DNA of 64,000 nt. Source: Molanna angustata. Taxonomy: Eukaryota; Arthropoda; Insecta; Trichoptera; Molannidae. Below are positions 23,820 through 35,400 of this stretch, piece after piece. The position numbers and the translations under genes were made by a program. The notes under the pieces were generated by a model. It was given only the letters and a program-made list of their open reading frames with translations. It was not told the origin of the DNA and searched no databases. The stretch's first letter is position 1. Each line of letters begins with the position of its first letter. The DNA is taken from positions 29,497,107 to 29,561,106 of the forward strand of contig OY754972.1 in assembly GCA_963576475.1 (NCBI GenBank), in the 5' to 3' direction.

Positions 23820-24185
23820 ATGAACTGTACAATGTTAGTTTCGCCATACAGCGCTTCTAATTTATGGTTGAATCTTCTCCTCCACACTCCATTTTCATTG
23901 AACTTTCCTTTCAAATATCGGAAGTATGTTTTCTTCTCTTTTGGTCACTACCCAGAATTTGGCACCATATGCAATGACTGGACGGAGGAGAGTTTTATAA
24001 AAGGTTGTTTTTGACCTCAGATGCTTATACAGCCCATAATAGCTTCCATTTGCTGCTGATAGCCGTGAAGATCGTACGAATACATCTTCATAAACTATTG
24101 TATCCTCCCCGACAAGACTCCTCCAGAAACTTCTGTCCTCTGTTTTGAAGGGGCTCGCTGTCTTTCCACAACCACCAGTATTTCT
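23820..24185 (-). pseudogene. Decayed LINE ORF2 fragment
   Basis: Minus-strand frames near 24010-23880 read YKTLLRPVIAYGAKFWVV and ENILPIFERKV, matching 'LYKTLIRPVV.YG.ETW.L...E.L..FERK.LR'. Upstream (24100-24020) fits the LRSK/L block poorly. Frameshifted, with no ends found. Confidence 0.65.
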
Positions 24186-24600
24186 TTATTTTTAGACGCA
24201 CTTCTTGCTATATGACATTTTTTTCTAGAAGCCTCTAGTAGCCATTTTACATGCGCATAATTATGATTAGATGTCACGATCTGATATTTATTATATAATC
24301 AATGAAGGATGATTGTCTGCCGTAGCTTAACGGAATGTCATTGATAATTTGTGAGCGTCCTTTCCAGTTTTCAATTCGCAAAATGAGTGCAAATTTATTA
24401 AAAATATTTCATCATGAAATTTTCAATTCGAAAAAATTGCCGAAAAAATTGTGGCAATATTCTCGCCGCTTGCTCAAGGCGGATAAAACATTTTTTTTTA
24501 TTATTTCTGCCATTATTATATTTATGTGACACTTAAAACCCACATTCGTCAATTATGTAGTCAATAGATTTCTTGAACACCGAAAAATATATTTTGTTTT
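24186..24600. other. Intergenic, no gene seen
   Basis: AT-rich, nothing recognised. Confidence 0.5.
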
Positions 24601-24606
24601 TCTAGA

Positions 24607-24873
24607 ATGTTCGTAATGACGTCAACTTGTTTGATTGTTTTGATCAACTGCACTGTTTCCCAACATGAGGTCTACGCACCATTGAGGGGGTCAAATATAT
24701 TTTTAAAAGAGTACAATGAATTTTATAATCAGTTTACTTCACACTTTCATACAAACACGTCTACACATATATACACATTCTTGCATATAAAAAATCAAAA
24801 TGTGAATCTTGCATTCACATTTGTTGATTTTTCTATATGCACTATAGTACTTACCGAAATTAGTAATCTATAG
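24607..24873 (+). CDS. Possible first coding exon with signal peptide
   Basis: An 88-codon frame opens after an acceptor-like TTTTTCTAG. Residues 1-18 are hydrophobic (MFVMTSTCLIVLINCTVS) with a plausible cleavage after VSQ, as in a secreted protein. No good donor is seen: the only phase-0 GT toward the next candidate exon (CATGAG|GTCTAC) is weak. The tail beyond about residue 45 looks like intron. It may be the leader of the exons at 24945-25363, but this link is speculative. Confidence 0.2.
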   Translation: MFVMTSTCLIVLINCTVSQHEVYAPLRGSNIFLKEYNEFYNQFTSHFHTNTSTHIYTFLHIKNQNVNLAFTFVDFSICTIVLTEISNL

Positions 24874-24944
24874 GGCTACATGAGCTATTCTGCTATGCAT
24901 TTCTTCTGGTCTCTCACTTAGCGTTATTAGTGAGCGTATTACAG

Positions 24945-25363
24945 TCCTCACATAATATATTAAGCAGGCGGTGTAGGTGGAGGAACTATCGTCATAATCA
25001 GCCTGCGCATGTTTTTGTTCGCAAAATTCGTGGAGCAGTTGGTAAATTATACATGCTTCATTTGTCCAGTATTTGTGAGCATTTCAAAAATATTTTTTTA
25101 TTAAATACACATTTTGATAATTTAATTAATGTGTTTTCCCAACAATGTGTGATTCATTTCTAAAATTGGTCATTTCTTTATTTTTTTGTATTAGTCAATT
25201 CACCCTGAAAAGAGTGCTTTGTGCCAATTTAATTTTTACTGTTTATAAGGAAAGTTATTTTTGATCATATGTTTAAATTATTTAATAATATGAATTTTGA
25301 AATGACAGACAATACACAAGAATTTTGGAGAGACAAAAGATGTTGGATATTAAGTGGAGATTG
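24945..25363 (+). CDS. Candidate short exon pair, unknown basic protein
   Basis: Exon one, 24945-25041 (97 bp), lies between ATTACAG and G|GTAAAT. Exon two, 25309-25363 (55 bp), lies between AATGACAG and TTG|GTGAGT. The intron is 267 bp. Translation stays open across the junction: RRCRWRNYRHNQPAHVFVRK, IRGAV, then DNTQEFWRDKRCWILSGD, ending in phase 2. No domain recognised and no later exon found by eye. The open frame across two good splice sites is suggestive, not proof. Confidence 0.3.
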
Positions 25364-27061
25364 GTGAGTAATTTTGATGAGTAATCTGTATATACTGGTC
25401 ATTTCTTCAAAGAAGCATTCAATTTTAGAAGGTAAAAAATCATGTTGGTATCCTCACCATAATATTTTGTAAAGTTATTTGTATGTATGTGGGTATTTTT
25501 TTTGTATGCTGTTCGGTATTTAAATTCATTCAAATTATAAAATCACTTTTCAACTCCAATCTTGCTGAAATTTCTTTCCCAGTCTAATCCTACTGAAATT
25601 TCAAACAACTTCCCTTTACATTATTTGAGACTGAAGGGACAATAAGAACTGAAGGAAAGGGACGGATGGAGGGACTGAAGGGACGGACGGGACTGTTAAA
25701 AAAACTTATTTTTGTTAATTTTTATTTATTGTATTGGATATTTTCTACTTATTCTGAATTTATCATAACAAATAAACAGTTCAAAATTACGAAAACGATT
25801 TTTTTGATACGTTAGCATACTGCGCATTTACCTTCTCGAGCAACGACGGGTATAAAAAACTAGTATGTAATAGGTAATTATATTTTCATTCGCGGGATAT
25901 CCCACAATGTGGGGTAACCAGCAACAGGAGGGCGGGTGTGCATAACCTTATATAATGAAGTACGACACGTGCGTGTATACCCACACACCAGTCTCGTCTC
26001 ACCTAAAAAGGCACAATATTCAGAATGGATGGTGAACCTCATCATTAAATTATGTGAGATATTATTTTCCCTGTTTCTGAAAACGATGAATACTAAAAAA
26101 ATATTAGAAACACCATTCTAAGCCGATGCCTTGCAGCTAAATAATAATACGTTTTAAAAAATATTTTAAGAAAAACAAAGGTGGGGCATACCACATACAA
26201 ATAAATGAGAAGCACTGTTCTACTTTGAGTTATAATAATATTTTTGTCGTACGTAAACGTCAGATCTTTAAAAGTAGGTATTATTTGAAAATACAAACAC
26301 CAAGATTTGTATTCGCCCGGCCCGGAGAAGTATGTAGTAGTACTATGAGTAGTATGGAGGAAAATACTTGGGTTTATTGCTATTAGTTTATAGCCGCGCT
26401 ATTTTCCTCTTCCAGGATATTTGCTGGCAAATTGAAGTTGACAAGGGGAAATTGTTTGGTATGAAATCATAAACTTCCGATGTCAAACTACCAAGTAAAA
26501 ACGTTAAACTCGTAGATTTTAGATGCTACAATAAATATTCCAACAACAATCGGAGGAATCCTCCAGAAGTCTCTTTTTGTCATTCTCTGATCATTTGGTA
26601 CCCTGATTTATAATCTTGATACTATTATATTATCAAACTTCCGCGAAAATTTTGTCAATGTACATCACGAACTACATATAAGGACAAAGCAATGTTCAAC
26701 ATGCAGTGAATACGTCAAATTTTGTCATAACATGTTACCATCGGAATAAAGACGGTTTAATCTGTTTAAGAAGGAAAATACTTTAATATATTTATTAATC
26801 GATTTGACGGTAACTTTGTGATAGTCCATGGTAAAAATAACAATGGTGCAATTACTATGCTTTAAATCACTTAAGGTCGCACAGCCACTCAAACGTGATA
26901 AGTTGCATTAACGTTTCCTCATTTACTCAGCCAATACTGACAATATCGTCTTGAAACTAAATTATCGTATTGACAGTTCCAGAATCATAATATTTGAAAA
27001 TCCTCACGATAAAAAATAATTCTGAACGTACCCCTGAAATTTGCGGAATTCCCTTGTTATA
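25364..27061. other. Intergenic; holds a lone relative of the 126-bp satellite
   Basis: 25630-25700 is a purine-rich imperfect repeat of GGGACGGA-type words. 25885-26000 (GTGGGGTAACCAGCAACAGG, CATAACCTTATATAATGAAG, GCGTGTATACCCACACAC) is a single diverged copy of the unit amplified at 30010-32430. No gene is recognised in the rest. Confidence 0.55.
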
Positions 27062-28390
27062 TGCAAGGTGGGCCAAAAGAAGTCATCCGATGTTATTTGG
27101 CTCTCATTTTTTTCTAAATGAAAAACTTCGATTCTGTTTTTTGATTATGTTTATTTGAACCTTTGGAATTTTATTGGTCAAGCCGAGAAGATGATATCGG
27201 ACAAATGGGCGCCGTCACAATTGATTGCCATACGGGCTCGTTTTATAGCATTTTTCATCACTTCGGCGAGAACTTCGAGCGACAGATTCTCGCACTCGTG
27301 TCGAATGTTGTCTTTGAAGGCTTCCAGGGTCTCGGGCTTGTTCACTTAAACACGAGACTTCAAAAAACCCCACAAAAAGTCTGGAACGGTTAAATCGGGC
27401 GATCTTGCGGGCCAGTGCAAATCGCCAAAACGAGAGATGAGGCGACCCGGGAACGCCGTCTTCAGAATATCGGTTGTGGCTCGCGCAGTGTGTGACGTTG
27501 CTCCGTCCTGTTGGAACCACATGTCCTCCAGTTCTAATTCGTCCCAATTGCGGAAGAAAAAAGTCGGTTAACATGGCCCTATAGCGCGCACCGTCCACTG
27601 TTGTCGTCTGACCAGCGGCGTTCTCGAAAAAAAATGGCCCAATGACTCCTTCAGCGTGAACAGCGCACCATGCAGTCACTTTGAGCGGGTGTAATGGCTT
27701 CTCATGTATCACTCGTGGATTTTCGGTGCCCCAGAAGCGATATTTTTGCTTGTTCACGTACCCGCTACGGTGGAAATGAAATGAGCCTCATCGCTCGTTA
27801 TGATTTTGGTCGAAAAATCGTCCACTTCGTCCTCGAGATTGAGGATGGCTTGGGCGTAGGTAACACGCGTTTGGCGGTCGACAGGCAGCAGCTGATGCAC
27901 GGACTGGACTTTGTACGGGAACATGCGCAGGTTTTTGACCAAAATTCATCTTAGGGACGACCGGCTGATGGCTAATTTCGAGGCACGGCGTCTGGTCGAT
28001 GTTTCCGGCGACAGCTCGACATCCTCGGCAACAGCGGCGATATTCTCGGCAGAACGGGTGCTCCGGGGCCGGCCACTCCTGGCAACGTCTCGTGTGTTCC
28101 CATACTCTTCAATGTTGGTGGCCAAACGGCGCAGTGTTTGCGCAGTCGGAGTCGGACGACCGGGCAATCGGTGACGGAATTCGCGGTGCGCCAACACCAC
28201 AGACGAATTGTTACGCAAAAAAATAGACACGATTTTTCCGCGTTTTTGGGGAGTGTACCGCTCCATAGCTTGTTCACTTGTATTCTACACCTGTCTAGTC
28301 CACAAATGTCAGAACAGTTTTGACATTGGCGGCCATTTGCAAAAATAAGAGCATCTTCCAATAGGGTGATCTCTTTTGGCCCATCTGAGA
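27062..28390 (-). pseudogene. Tc1/mariner-superfamily transposase element, inactivated
   Basis: The minus strand reads an N-terminal helix-turn-helix region from 28266 (MERYTPQKRGKIVSIFLRNN, SGRPRSTRSAENIAAVAEDV). A frame to 27754 then holds the first catalytic Asp in TSDEAHF, and a frame from 27757 holds NKQKYRFWGTENPRVIHEKP and GVIGPFFFENA. The second Asp (QQDGA-type) region and the C-terminus lie in other frames, so at least three frameshifts break it. The ends share AG(A/G)TGGGCCAAAAGA and fit about 45-bp terminal inverted repeats, flanked by TA on both sides (27060-27061 and 28391-28392). Several longer frames on either strand here are shadows. Confidence 0.88.
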
Positions 28391-28583
28391 TAAAAATTAG
28401 AGTGTATATAAGTACGTTATAGTTATTGTATGTAAAACTATAATTTGACAAATATATTTACTGTTTAGATTTTCAAATGTGTTTTTTCATTTAAAAAAGA
28501 GTAGGTTGAGGTCAACACTAAACTCCTCAACACTAAACAAGTAAGTAGGTACCCAAATTTTCTATGGAAAATATTTAGCATTG
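28391..28583. other. Intergenic up to the gap
   Basis: AT-rich. The last 25 bases resemble the 16305-16425 repeat. Nothing else is seen. Confidence 0.4.
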
Positions 28584-28783
28584 NNNNNNNNNNNNNNNNN
28601 NNNNNNNNNNNNNNNNNNNNNNNNNNNNNNNNNNNNNNNNNNNNNNNNNNNNNNNNNNNNNNNNNNNNNNNNNNNNNNNNNNNNNNNNNNNNNNNNNNNN
28701 NNNNNNNNNNNNNNNNNNNNNNNNNNNNNNNNNNNNNNNNNNNNNNNNNNNNNNNNNNNNNNNNNNNNNNNNNNNNNNNNNNN
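28584..28783. other. Assembly gap of 200 N
   Basis: Exactly 200 undetermined bases, a usual placeholder for a scaffold gap, so the true distance is unknown. Confidence 0.98.
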
Positions 28784-29274
28784 TTACATCCTTCTTATTT
28801 TGTTTGAGTTCGTAATGGCTTCAATTATTTAGAAATCTTGGCAATGTGAAAAAAAAACAAGTAAACGGATGTGATGAAATTTCGTTGAACTGTGAATCGT
28901 GAACAAGTGCAAAGAAAAATTAAGATTGTTTATTAGGTATTGTGCTCCTTTTGTTTATAGCTGTATTTTTGATCTGTTTTTTTATTTATGTAATGGCATA
29001 CAACAGCAACAAAGGAATTATACAATAATATAATGAAATTTTTTAGTGCCAATTATAGTACTCTTAACATGTTTGTATTACAAGATATTTTATTTTATTA
29101 ATTTTTAACAATTTCAAAAACATGATGGGAAGGGAGAAAGGTACGAAGAGCGAGAGTGGATGGAAAGCATCGACCACTGGATACTCATATTACAATTTAT
29201 ACCCCACATGTTTCAATGTATGAATAATACTGAATTGAATTAAATGGGTACAGTAAAAAAAAAGATAAAACTTA
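28784..29274. other. Intergenic, no gene seen
   Basis: AT-rich, nothing recognised. Confidence 0.5.
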
Positions 29275-29570
29275 CTTACTCAGCCTCTTCTTGAGTCCAG
29301 TATTGTACAAAAGCCTCCCGCTTGGACTTCCACTGGTCTCAATCCTGTGTCATTATTCGCCATTCTGGACCTGCTACTTTTTTATGTCATCGGACCATCT
29401 GGTCTGGGGCCTTCCCACGCTTTTGCTTCCTGTTCTTGGAATTCAGTCCATCACAACTTTTGTCCATCGGTCGTCCGACATCCGAGATATATGACCCGCC
29501 CAACTCCACTTTAACTCCGCTTTTCTTTTGGTCACATCCGCTACTCCTGTGTTCTTCCTAATCCATTCAG
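29275..29570 (-). pseudogene. LINE ORF2 C-terminal relic
   Basis: The minus strand reads WIRKNTGVADVTKRKAELKW, SWAGHISRMSDDRWTKVV and, in a shifted frame, SVGRPQTRWSDDIKK. These are the conserved WAGH..RM..RWT and GRP..RW.DDI blocks of insect LINE tails. It ends near a CAAGAAGAGGCTGAGTAAG sequence. Frameshifted and 5'-truncated. Confidence 0.75.
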
Positions 29571-30009
29571 GAGTTTTGTGGATAAAAACCCGAAGCAAAT
29601 ATATCCAACTCCGGATCAATCAAATATATTCCGTTGTACCCGGTACAAGGTCTATTGATGTGTGAATTTAGTATGTAATTTGTTCTAGAAGATTCAATGT
29701 AAAAGAGAGACTAGTTTCTAGTCCTTCTGTGTGGACAGTGAGAACGGATTACATATAACTTGGCTGAAGTTTCGAACGTTCTAACGGAATGAACTAACGG
29801 ATCAATGGTCAGGATACAATAGTGATAACCCAAGGAAAAAATATTTTTTATTTATTTATTTATTTATTATATATATTTTATTTGTAGTTTTAATTGCTTG
29901 TTTATTTATTTATTTATGCATTAACTAGTTTTTTTTAATTATTTACTTATTTATGCATTAATGAACGATAAAATAAACGGAAAAAAATTGAAAATAATCT
30001 GAATATAAA
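29571..30009. repeat. AT-rich spacer with TTTA microsatellite
   Basis: 29845-29960 is made of interrupted TTTA/TTTAT repeats. 29600-29820 holds nothing recognised. The block ends where the 126-bp array begins. Confidence 0.7.
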
Positions 30010-32430
30010 TAAAGTAAACGTCGTTATACCCCACCATATAGGGTAACCAGCGACAGGTTTGCGGAAACGCATAACCTAATAATATAAAGCATTACACATG
30101 CGTGTATACCCACACACATTTTTTTATAATCTACGTACTTACTGAATATAAATACACCACCATGTAGGGTATCAGCGACAGGTTTGCGGAAACGCATAAC
30201 CTAATAAAATAAAGGACTACACATGCGTGTATGCCCACGCACATTTTTTTTATAATAAACGTACTTAGTGAATATAAATACACCACCATGTAGGGTAACC
30301 AGCGACAGGTTTGCGAAAACGCATAACCTAAGAAAATTATGCACTACACATGCATGTATGCCCACGCACATTTTTTTTATAATTTACGAACTTAGTGAAT
30401 ATAAATACACCACCATGTAGGGTAACCAGCGACAGGTTTGCGGAAACGCATAATCTAATAAAATAAAGCACTACACATGCGTGTATACCCACGCATTTTT
30501 TTTTAATAATTAACGTACTTTGTGTTTATACATACACCACCATGTAGGGTAACCAGCGACAGATTTGCGGAAACGTATAACCTAATAAAATAAAGCACTA
30601 CACATGCGTGTATGCCCACGCACATTTTATTATAATTTAAGTACTCACTGAATATAAATACACCAACATGTGGGGGAACCAGCGACAGGTTTGCGGAAAC
30701 GCATATCCTAATAAAATAAAGCATTACACATGCGTGTATGCCCACGCACATTTTTTTTATAATAAACGTACTTAGTGAATATAAATACACCACCATGTAG
30801 GGTAACCAGCGACAGGTTTGCGAAAACGCATAAGAAAATTATGCACTACACATGCATGTATGCCCACGCACATTTTTTTTATAATTTACGTACTTAGTGA
30901 ATATAAATACACCACCATGTAGGGTAACCAGCGACAGATTTGCGGAAACGCATAACCTAATAAAATAAAGCACTACACATTCGTGTATGCCCACGCACAT
31001 TTTATTATAATTTAAGTACTTACTGAATATAAATACACCACCATGTGGGGTAACCAGCGACAAGTTTGCGGAAACGCATAACCTAACAAAATAAAGCACA
31101 ACACATGCGTGTATGCCCAAGCACATTTTTTTTAATTTACGTACTAACTGAATATAAATACACCACCATGTAGGGTAATCAGCGACAGGTTTGCGGAAAC
31201 GCAGAACCTAATAAAATAAAGCACTACACAGGCGTGTATGCCCAAGCACATTTTTTTTAATTTACGTACTAACTGAATATAAATACACCACCATGTAGGG
31301 TAATCAGCGACAGGTTTGCGGAAACGCAGAACCTAATAAAATAAAGCACTACACAGGCGTGTATGCCCACGCACATTTTTTTTTAATTTACGTCTTACTG
31401 AATGTAAATACACCACCATGTTGGGTAATCAGCGACAGGTTTGCGCAAACGCATAACCTAATAAAATAAAGCACTACACATGCGTATATGCCCACGCACA
31501 TTTTATAATAATTTAAGTACTTACTGAATATAAATTCACCACCATATATGGGAACCAGCGAGGGTGTGCGGAAACACATAACCTAATAAAATAAAGCACT
31601 ACACATGCGTGTATGCCCACGCACATTTATTATAATTTACGTACTAACTGAATATAAATACACCACCATGTAGGGTAATCAGCGACAGGTTTGCGGAAAT
31701 GCATAACTTAATAAAATTAAGCACTACACATGCGTGTATGCCCACGCACATTTTTTTTTAATTTACGTACTAACTGAATATAAATACACCACCATGTAGG
31801 GTAATCAGCGACAGGTTTGCGGAAACACATAACCGAATAAAATTAAGCACTACACATGCGTGTATGCCCACGCACATTTTTTTATAATTTACGTCTTACT
31901 GAATATAAATACACCACCATGTTGGGTAATCAGCGACAGGTTTGCGCAAACGCATAACCTAATAAAATAAAGCACTACACATGCGTGTATGCCCACGAAC
32001 ATTTTTTTATAATTTACGTACTTACAGAATATAAATACACCACCATGTAGGGTAATCAGCGATAGGTTTGTGGAAACGCATAAGCGAATAAAATTAAGCA
32101 CAACACATGCGTGTATGCCCACGCACATTTTTTTTAGAATTTACTTACTTAGTAAATATAAAAACACCACCATGTAGGGTAATCAGCGACAGGTTTGCGG
32201 AAACGCATAACCTAATAAAATAAAGCACTACGCATGCGTGTATGCCCACGCACATTTTATTATAATTTACGTACTAACTGGATATAAATAAAGTAAACCT
32301 CGTTATACCCCACCATGTAGGGTAACCAGCGGCAGGTTTGCGGATACGCATAACCTAATTAAATAAAGCATTACACATGCGTGTATGCCCACTCAAGTAC
32401 ATTTTTATATTTGACGTACTTAATGAATAT
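30010..32430. repeat. 126-bp satellite array, about 19 copies
   Basis: The word AGCGACAGGTTTGCGGAAAC recurs about every 124-127 bp (for example 30049, 30174, 30301, 30428). The unit also holds CACCACCATGTAGGGTAA, CATAACCTAATAAAATAAAG and CATGCGTGTATGCCCACGCA. Copies differ by point changes and T-run length. Many units are a multiple of three long, so the minus strand shows repeated 42-residue open frames (GIHACVVLYFIRLCVSANLS). I consider these fortuitous. A single diverged relative lies at 25885-26000. Confidence 0.93.
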
Positions 32431-32439
32431 AAATAAAGT

Positions 32440-35400
32440 AAAAATCGATATTTTATTTGGCCAAAGATACCCTCGGAACGGAAAATTTTGAAGTCAAATA
32501 TAATATTAAAAAAAAATCTAGCACTTTTATTTGGTCAAAGATACCCTCAATTTTTCTGAGGTGTATGTAGCACTACAATGTGCATCTGACGCAAAAATAA
32601 AAAACAAATAAAATAAACCGCAACATTGTTTTCAAGCCGATTAACGGAAAATTTTGAAGTCAAATATAATATTAAAAAAAAATCTAGCACTTTTATTTGG
32701 TCAAAGATACCCTCAATTTTTCTGAGGTGTATGTAGCACTACAATGTGCATCTGACGCAAAAATAAAATTTATAAAAAATAAACCGCAACATTGTGTTCA
32801 AGCGGATTAACGGAAAATTTTGATGTCAAATATAATATTAAAAAAAAATCTAGCACTTTTATTTGGTCAAAGATACCCTCAATTTTTCTGAGGTGTATGT
32901 AGCACTACAATGTGCATCTGACGCAAAAATAAAATTTATAAAAAATAAACCGCAACATTGTGTTCAAGCGGATTAACGGAAAATTTTGATGTCAAATATA
33001 ATATTAAAAAAAATCTAGCACTTTTATTTGGTCAAAGATACCCTCAATTTTTCTGAGGTGTATGTAGCACTACAATGTGCAACTGAGGCAAAAATAAAAT
33101 TCAAATAAAATTAACCGCAACATTGTTTTCAAGCCGATTAACGGAAAATTTTGAAGTCATATATAATATTAAAAAAAAATCTAGCACTTTTATTTGGTCA
33201 AAGATACCCTCAATTTTTCTGAGGTGTATGAAGCACTACAATGTGCATCTTACGCAAAAATAAAATTCAAATAAAATAAACCGCAACATTGTGTTCAAGC
33301 GGATCAACGGAAAATTTTGACGTCAAATATAATATTAATAAAAAATCTAGCACTTTTATTTGGTCAAAGATACCCTCAATTTTTCTAAGATGTATGTAAC
33401 ACTACAATGTGCATCTGACGCAAAAATAAAATTCAAATAAAATAAACCGCAACATTGTGTTCAAGCGGATTAACGGAAAATTTTGAAGTCAAATATAATA
33501 TTCAAAAAAATCTTGGACTTTTATTTGGTCAAAGATACCCTCAATTTTTCTGAGGTGTATGTAGCACTACAATGTGCAACTGAGGCAAAAATAAAATTCA
33601 AATATAATAAACCGCAACATTGTTATCAAGCCGATTAACGGAAAATTTTTAAAGTCATATATAATATTAAAAAAAATCTAGCACTTTTATTTGGTCAAAG
33701 ATACCCTCAATTTTTCTGAGGTGTATGAAGCACTACAATGTGCATCTTACGCAAAAATAAAATTCAAATAAAATAAACCGCAACATTGTTTTCAAGCCGA
33801 TTAACGGAAAATTTTGAAGTCAAATTAATATTAAAAAAAATCTAGCACTTTTATTTGGTCAAAGATACCCTCAATTTTTCTGAAGTGTATGTAGCACTAC
33901 AATGTGCATCTGACGCAAAAATAAAATTTATAAAAAATAAACCGCAACATTGTGTTCTAGCGGATTAACGGAAAATTTTGATGTCAAATATAATATTAAA
34001 AAAAATCTAGCACTTTTACTTGGTCAAAGATACCCTCAATTTTTCTGAGGTGTATGAAGCACTATAATGTGCATTTGACGCAAAAATAAATATCAAATAA
34101 AATAAACCGCAACATTGTTTTCAAGCCGATGAACGGAAAATTTTGAAGTCAAATATAATATTAAAAAAAAATCGAGCACTTTTATTTGGTCAAAGATACC
34201 CTCAATTTTTCTGAGGTGTATGTAGCACTACAATGTGCATCTGACGCAAAAATAAAATTTATAAAAAATAAACCGCAAAATTGTGTTCAAGCGGATTAAC
34301 GGAAAATTTTGATGTCAAATATAATATTAAAAAAAATCTAGGACTTTTATTTGGTCAAAGATACCCTCAATTTTTCTGAGGTGTATGTAGCACTACAATG
34401 TGCAACTGAGGCAAAAATAAAATTCAAATAAAATAAACCGCAACATTGTTTTCAAGCCGATTAACGGAACATTTTGAAGTCATATATAATATTAAAAAAA
34501 AATCTAGCACTTTTATTTGGTCAAAGATACCCTCAATTTTTCTGAGGTGTATGAAGCACTACAATGTGCATCTTACGCAAAAATAAAATTCAAATAAAAT
34601 AAACCGCAACATTGTTTTCAAGCCGATTAACGGAAAATTTTGAAGTCAAATTAATATTAAAAAAAATCTAGCACTTTTATTTGGTCAAAGATACCCTCAA
34701 TTTTTCTGAAGTGTATGTAGCACTACAATGTGCATCTGACGCAAAAATAAAATTTATAAAAAATAAACCGCAACATTGTGTTCTAGCGGATTAACGGAAA
34801 ATTTTGATGTCAAATATAATATTAAAAAAAAATCTAGCACTTTTACTTGGTCAAAGATACCCTCAATTTTTCTGAGGTGTATGAAGCACTATAATGTGCA
34901 TCTGACGCAAAAATAAAATTCAAATAAAATAAACCGCAACATTGTTTTCAAGCCGATTAACGGAAAATTTTGATGTCAAATATAATATTAAAAAAAATCT
35001 AGCACTTTTATTTGGTCAAAGATACCCTCAATTTTTCTGAGGTGTATGAAGCACTACAATGTGCATCTTACGCAAAAATAAAATTCGAATAAAATATACC
35101 GCAACATTGTTTTCAAGCCGATTAACGGAAAATTTTGAAGTCAAATTAATATTAAAAAAAAATCTAGCACTTTTATTTGGTCAAAGATACCCTCAATTTT
35201 TCTGAGGTGTATGTAGCACTACAATGTGCATCTGACGCAAAAATAAAATTTATAAAAAATAAACCGCAACATTGTGTTCTAGCGGATTAACGGAAAATTT
35301 TGATGTCAAATATAATATTAAAAAAAAATCTAGCACTTTTACTTGGTCAAAGATACCCTCAATTTTTCTGAGGTGTATGAAGCACTATAATGTGCATCTG

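Noticed and set aside
27163..28226. Several plus-strand frames over the mariner relic and a 159-codon minus-strand frame (27972-28451)
   Set aside because: They are antisense or wrong-frame shadows of the GC-richer transposase sequence.
28581..28832. 83-codon frame through the gap
   Set aside because: Most of it is undetermined bases.
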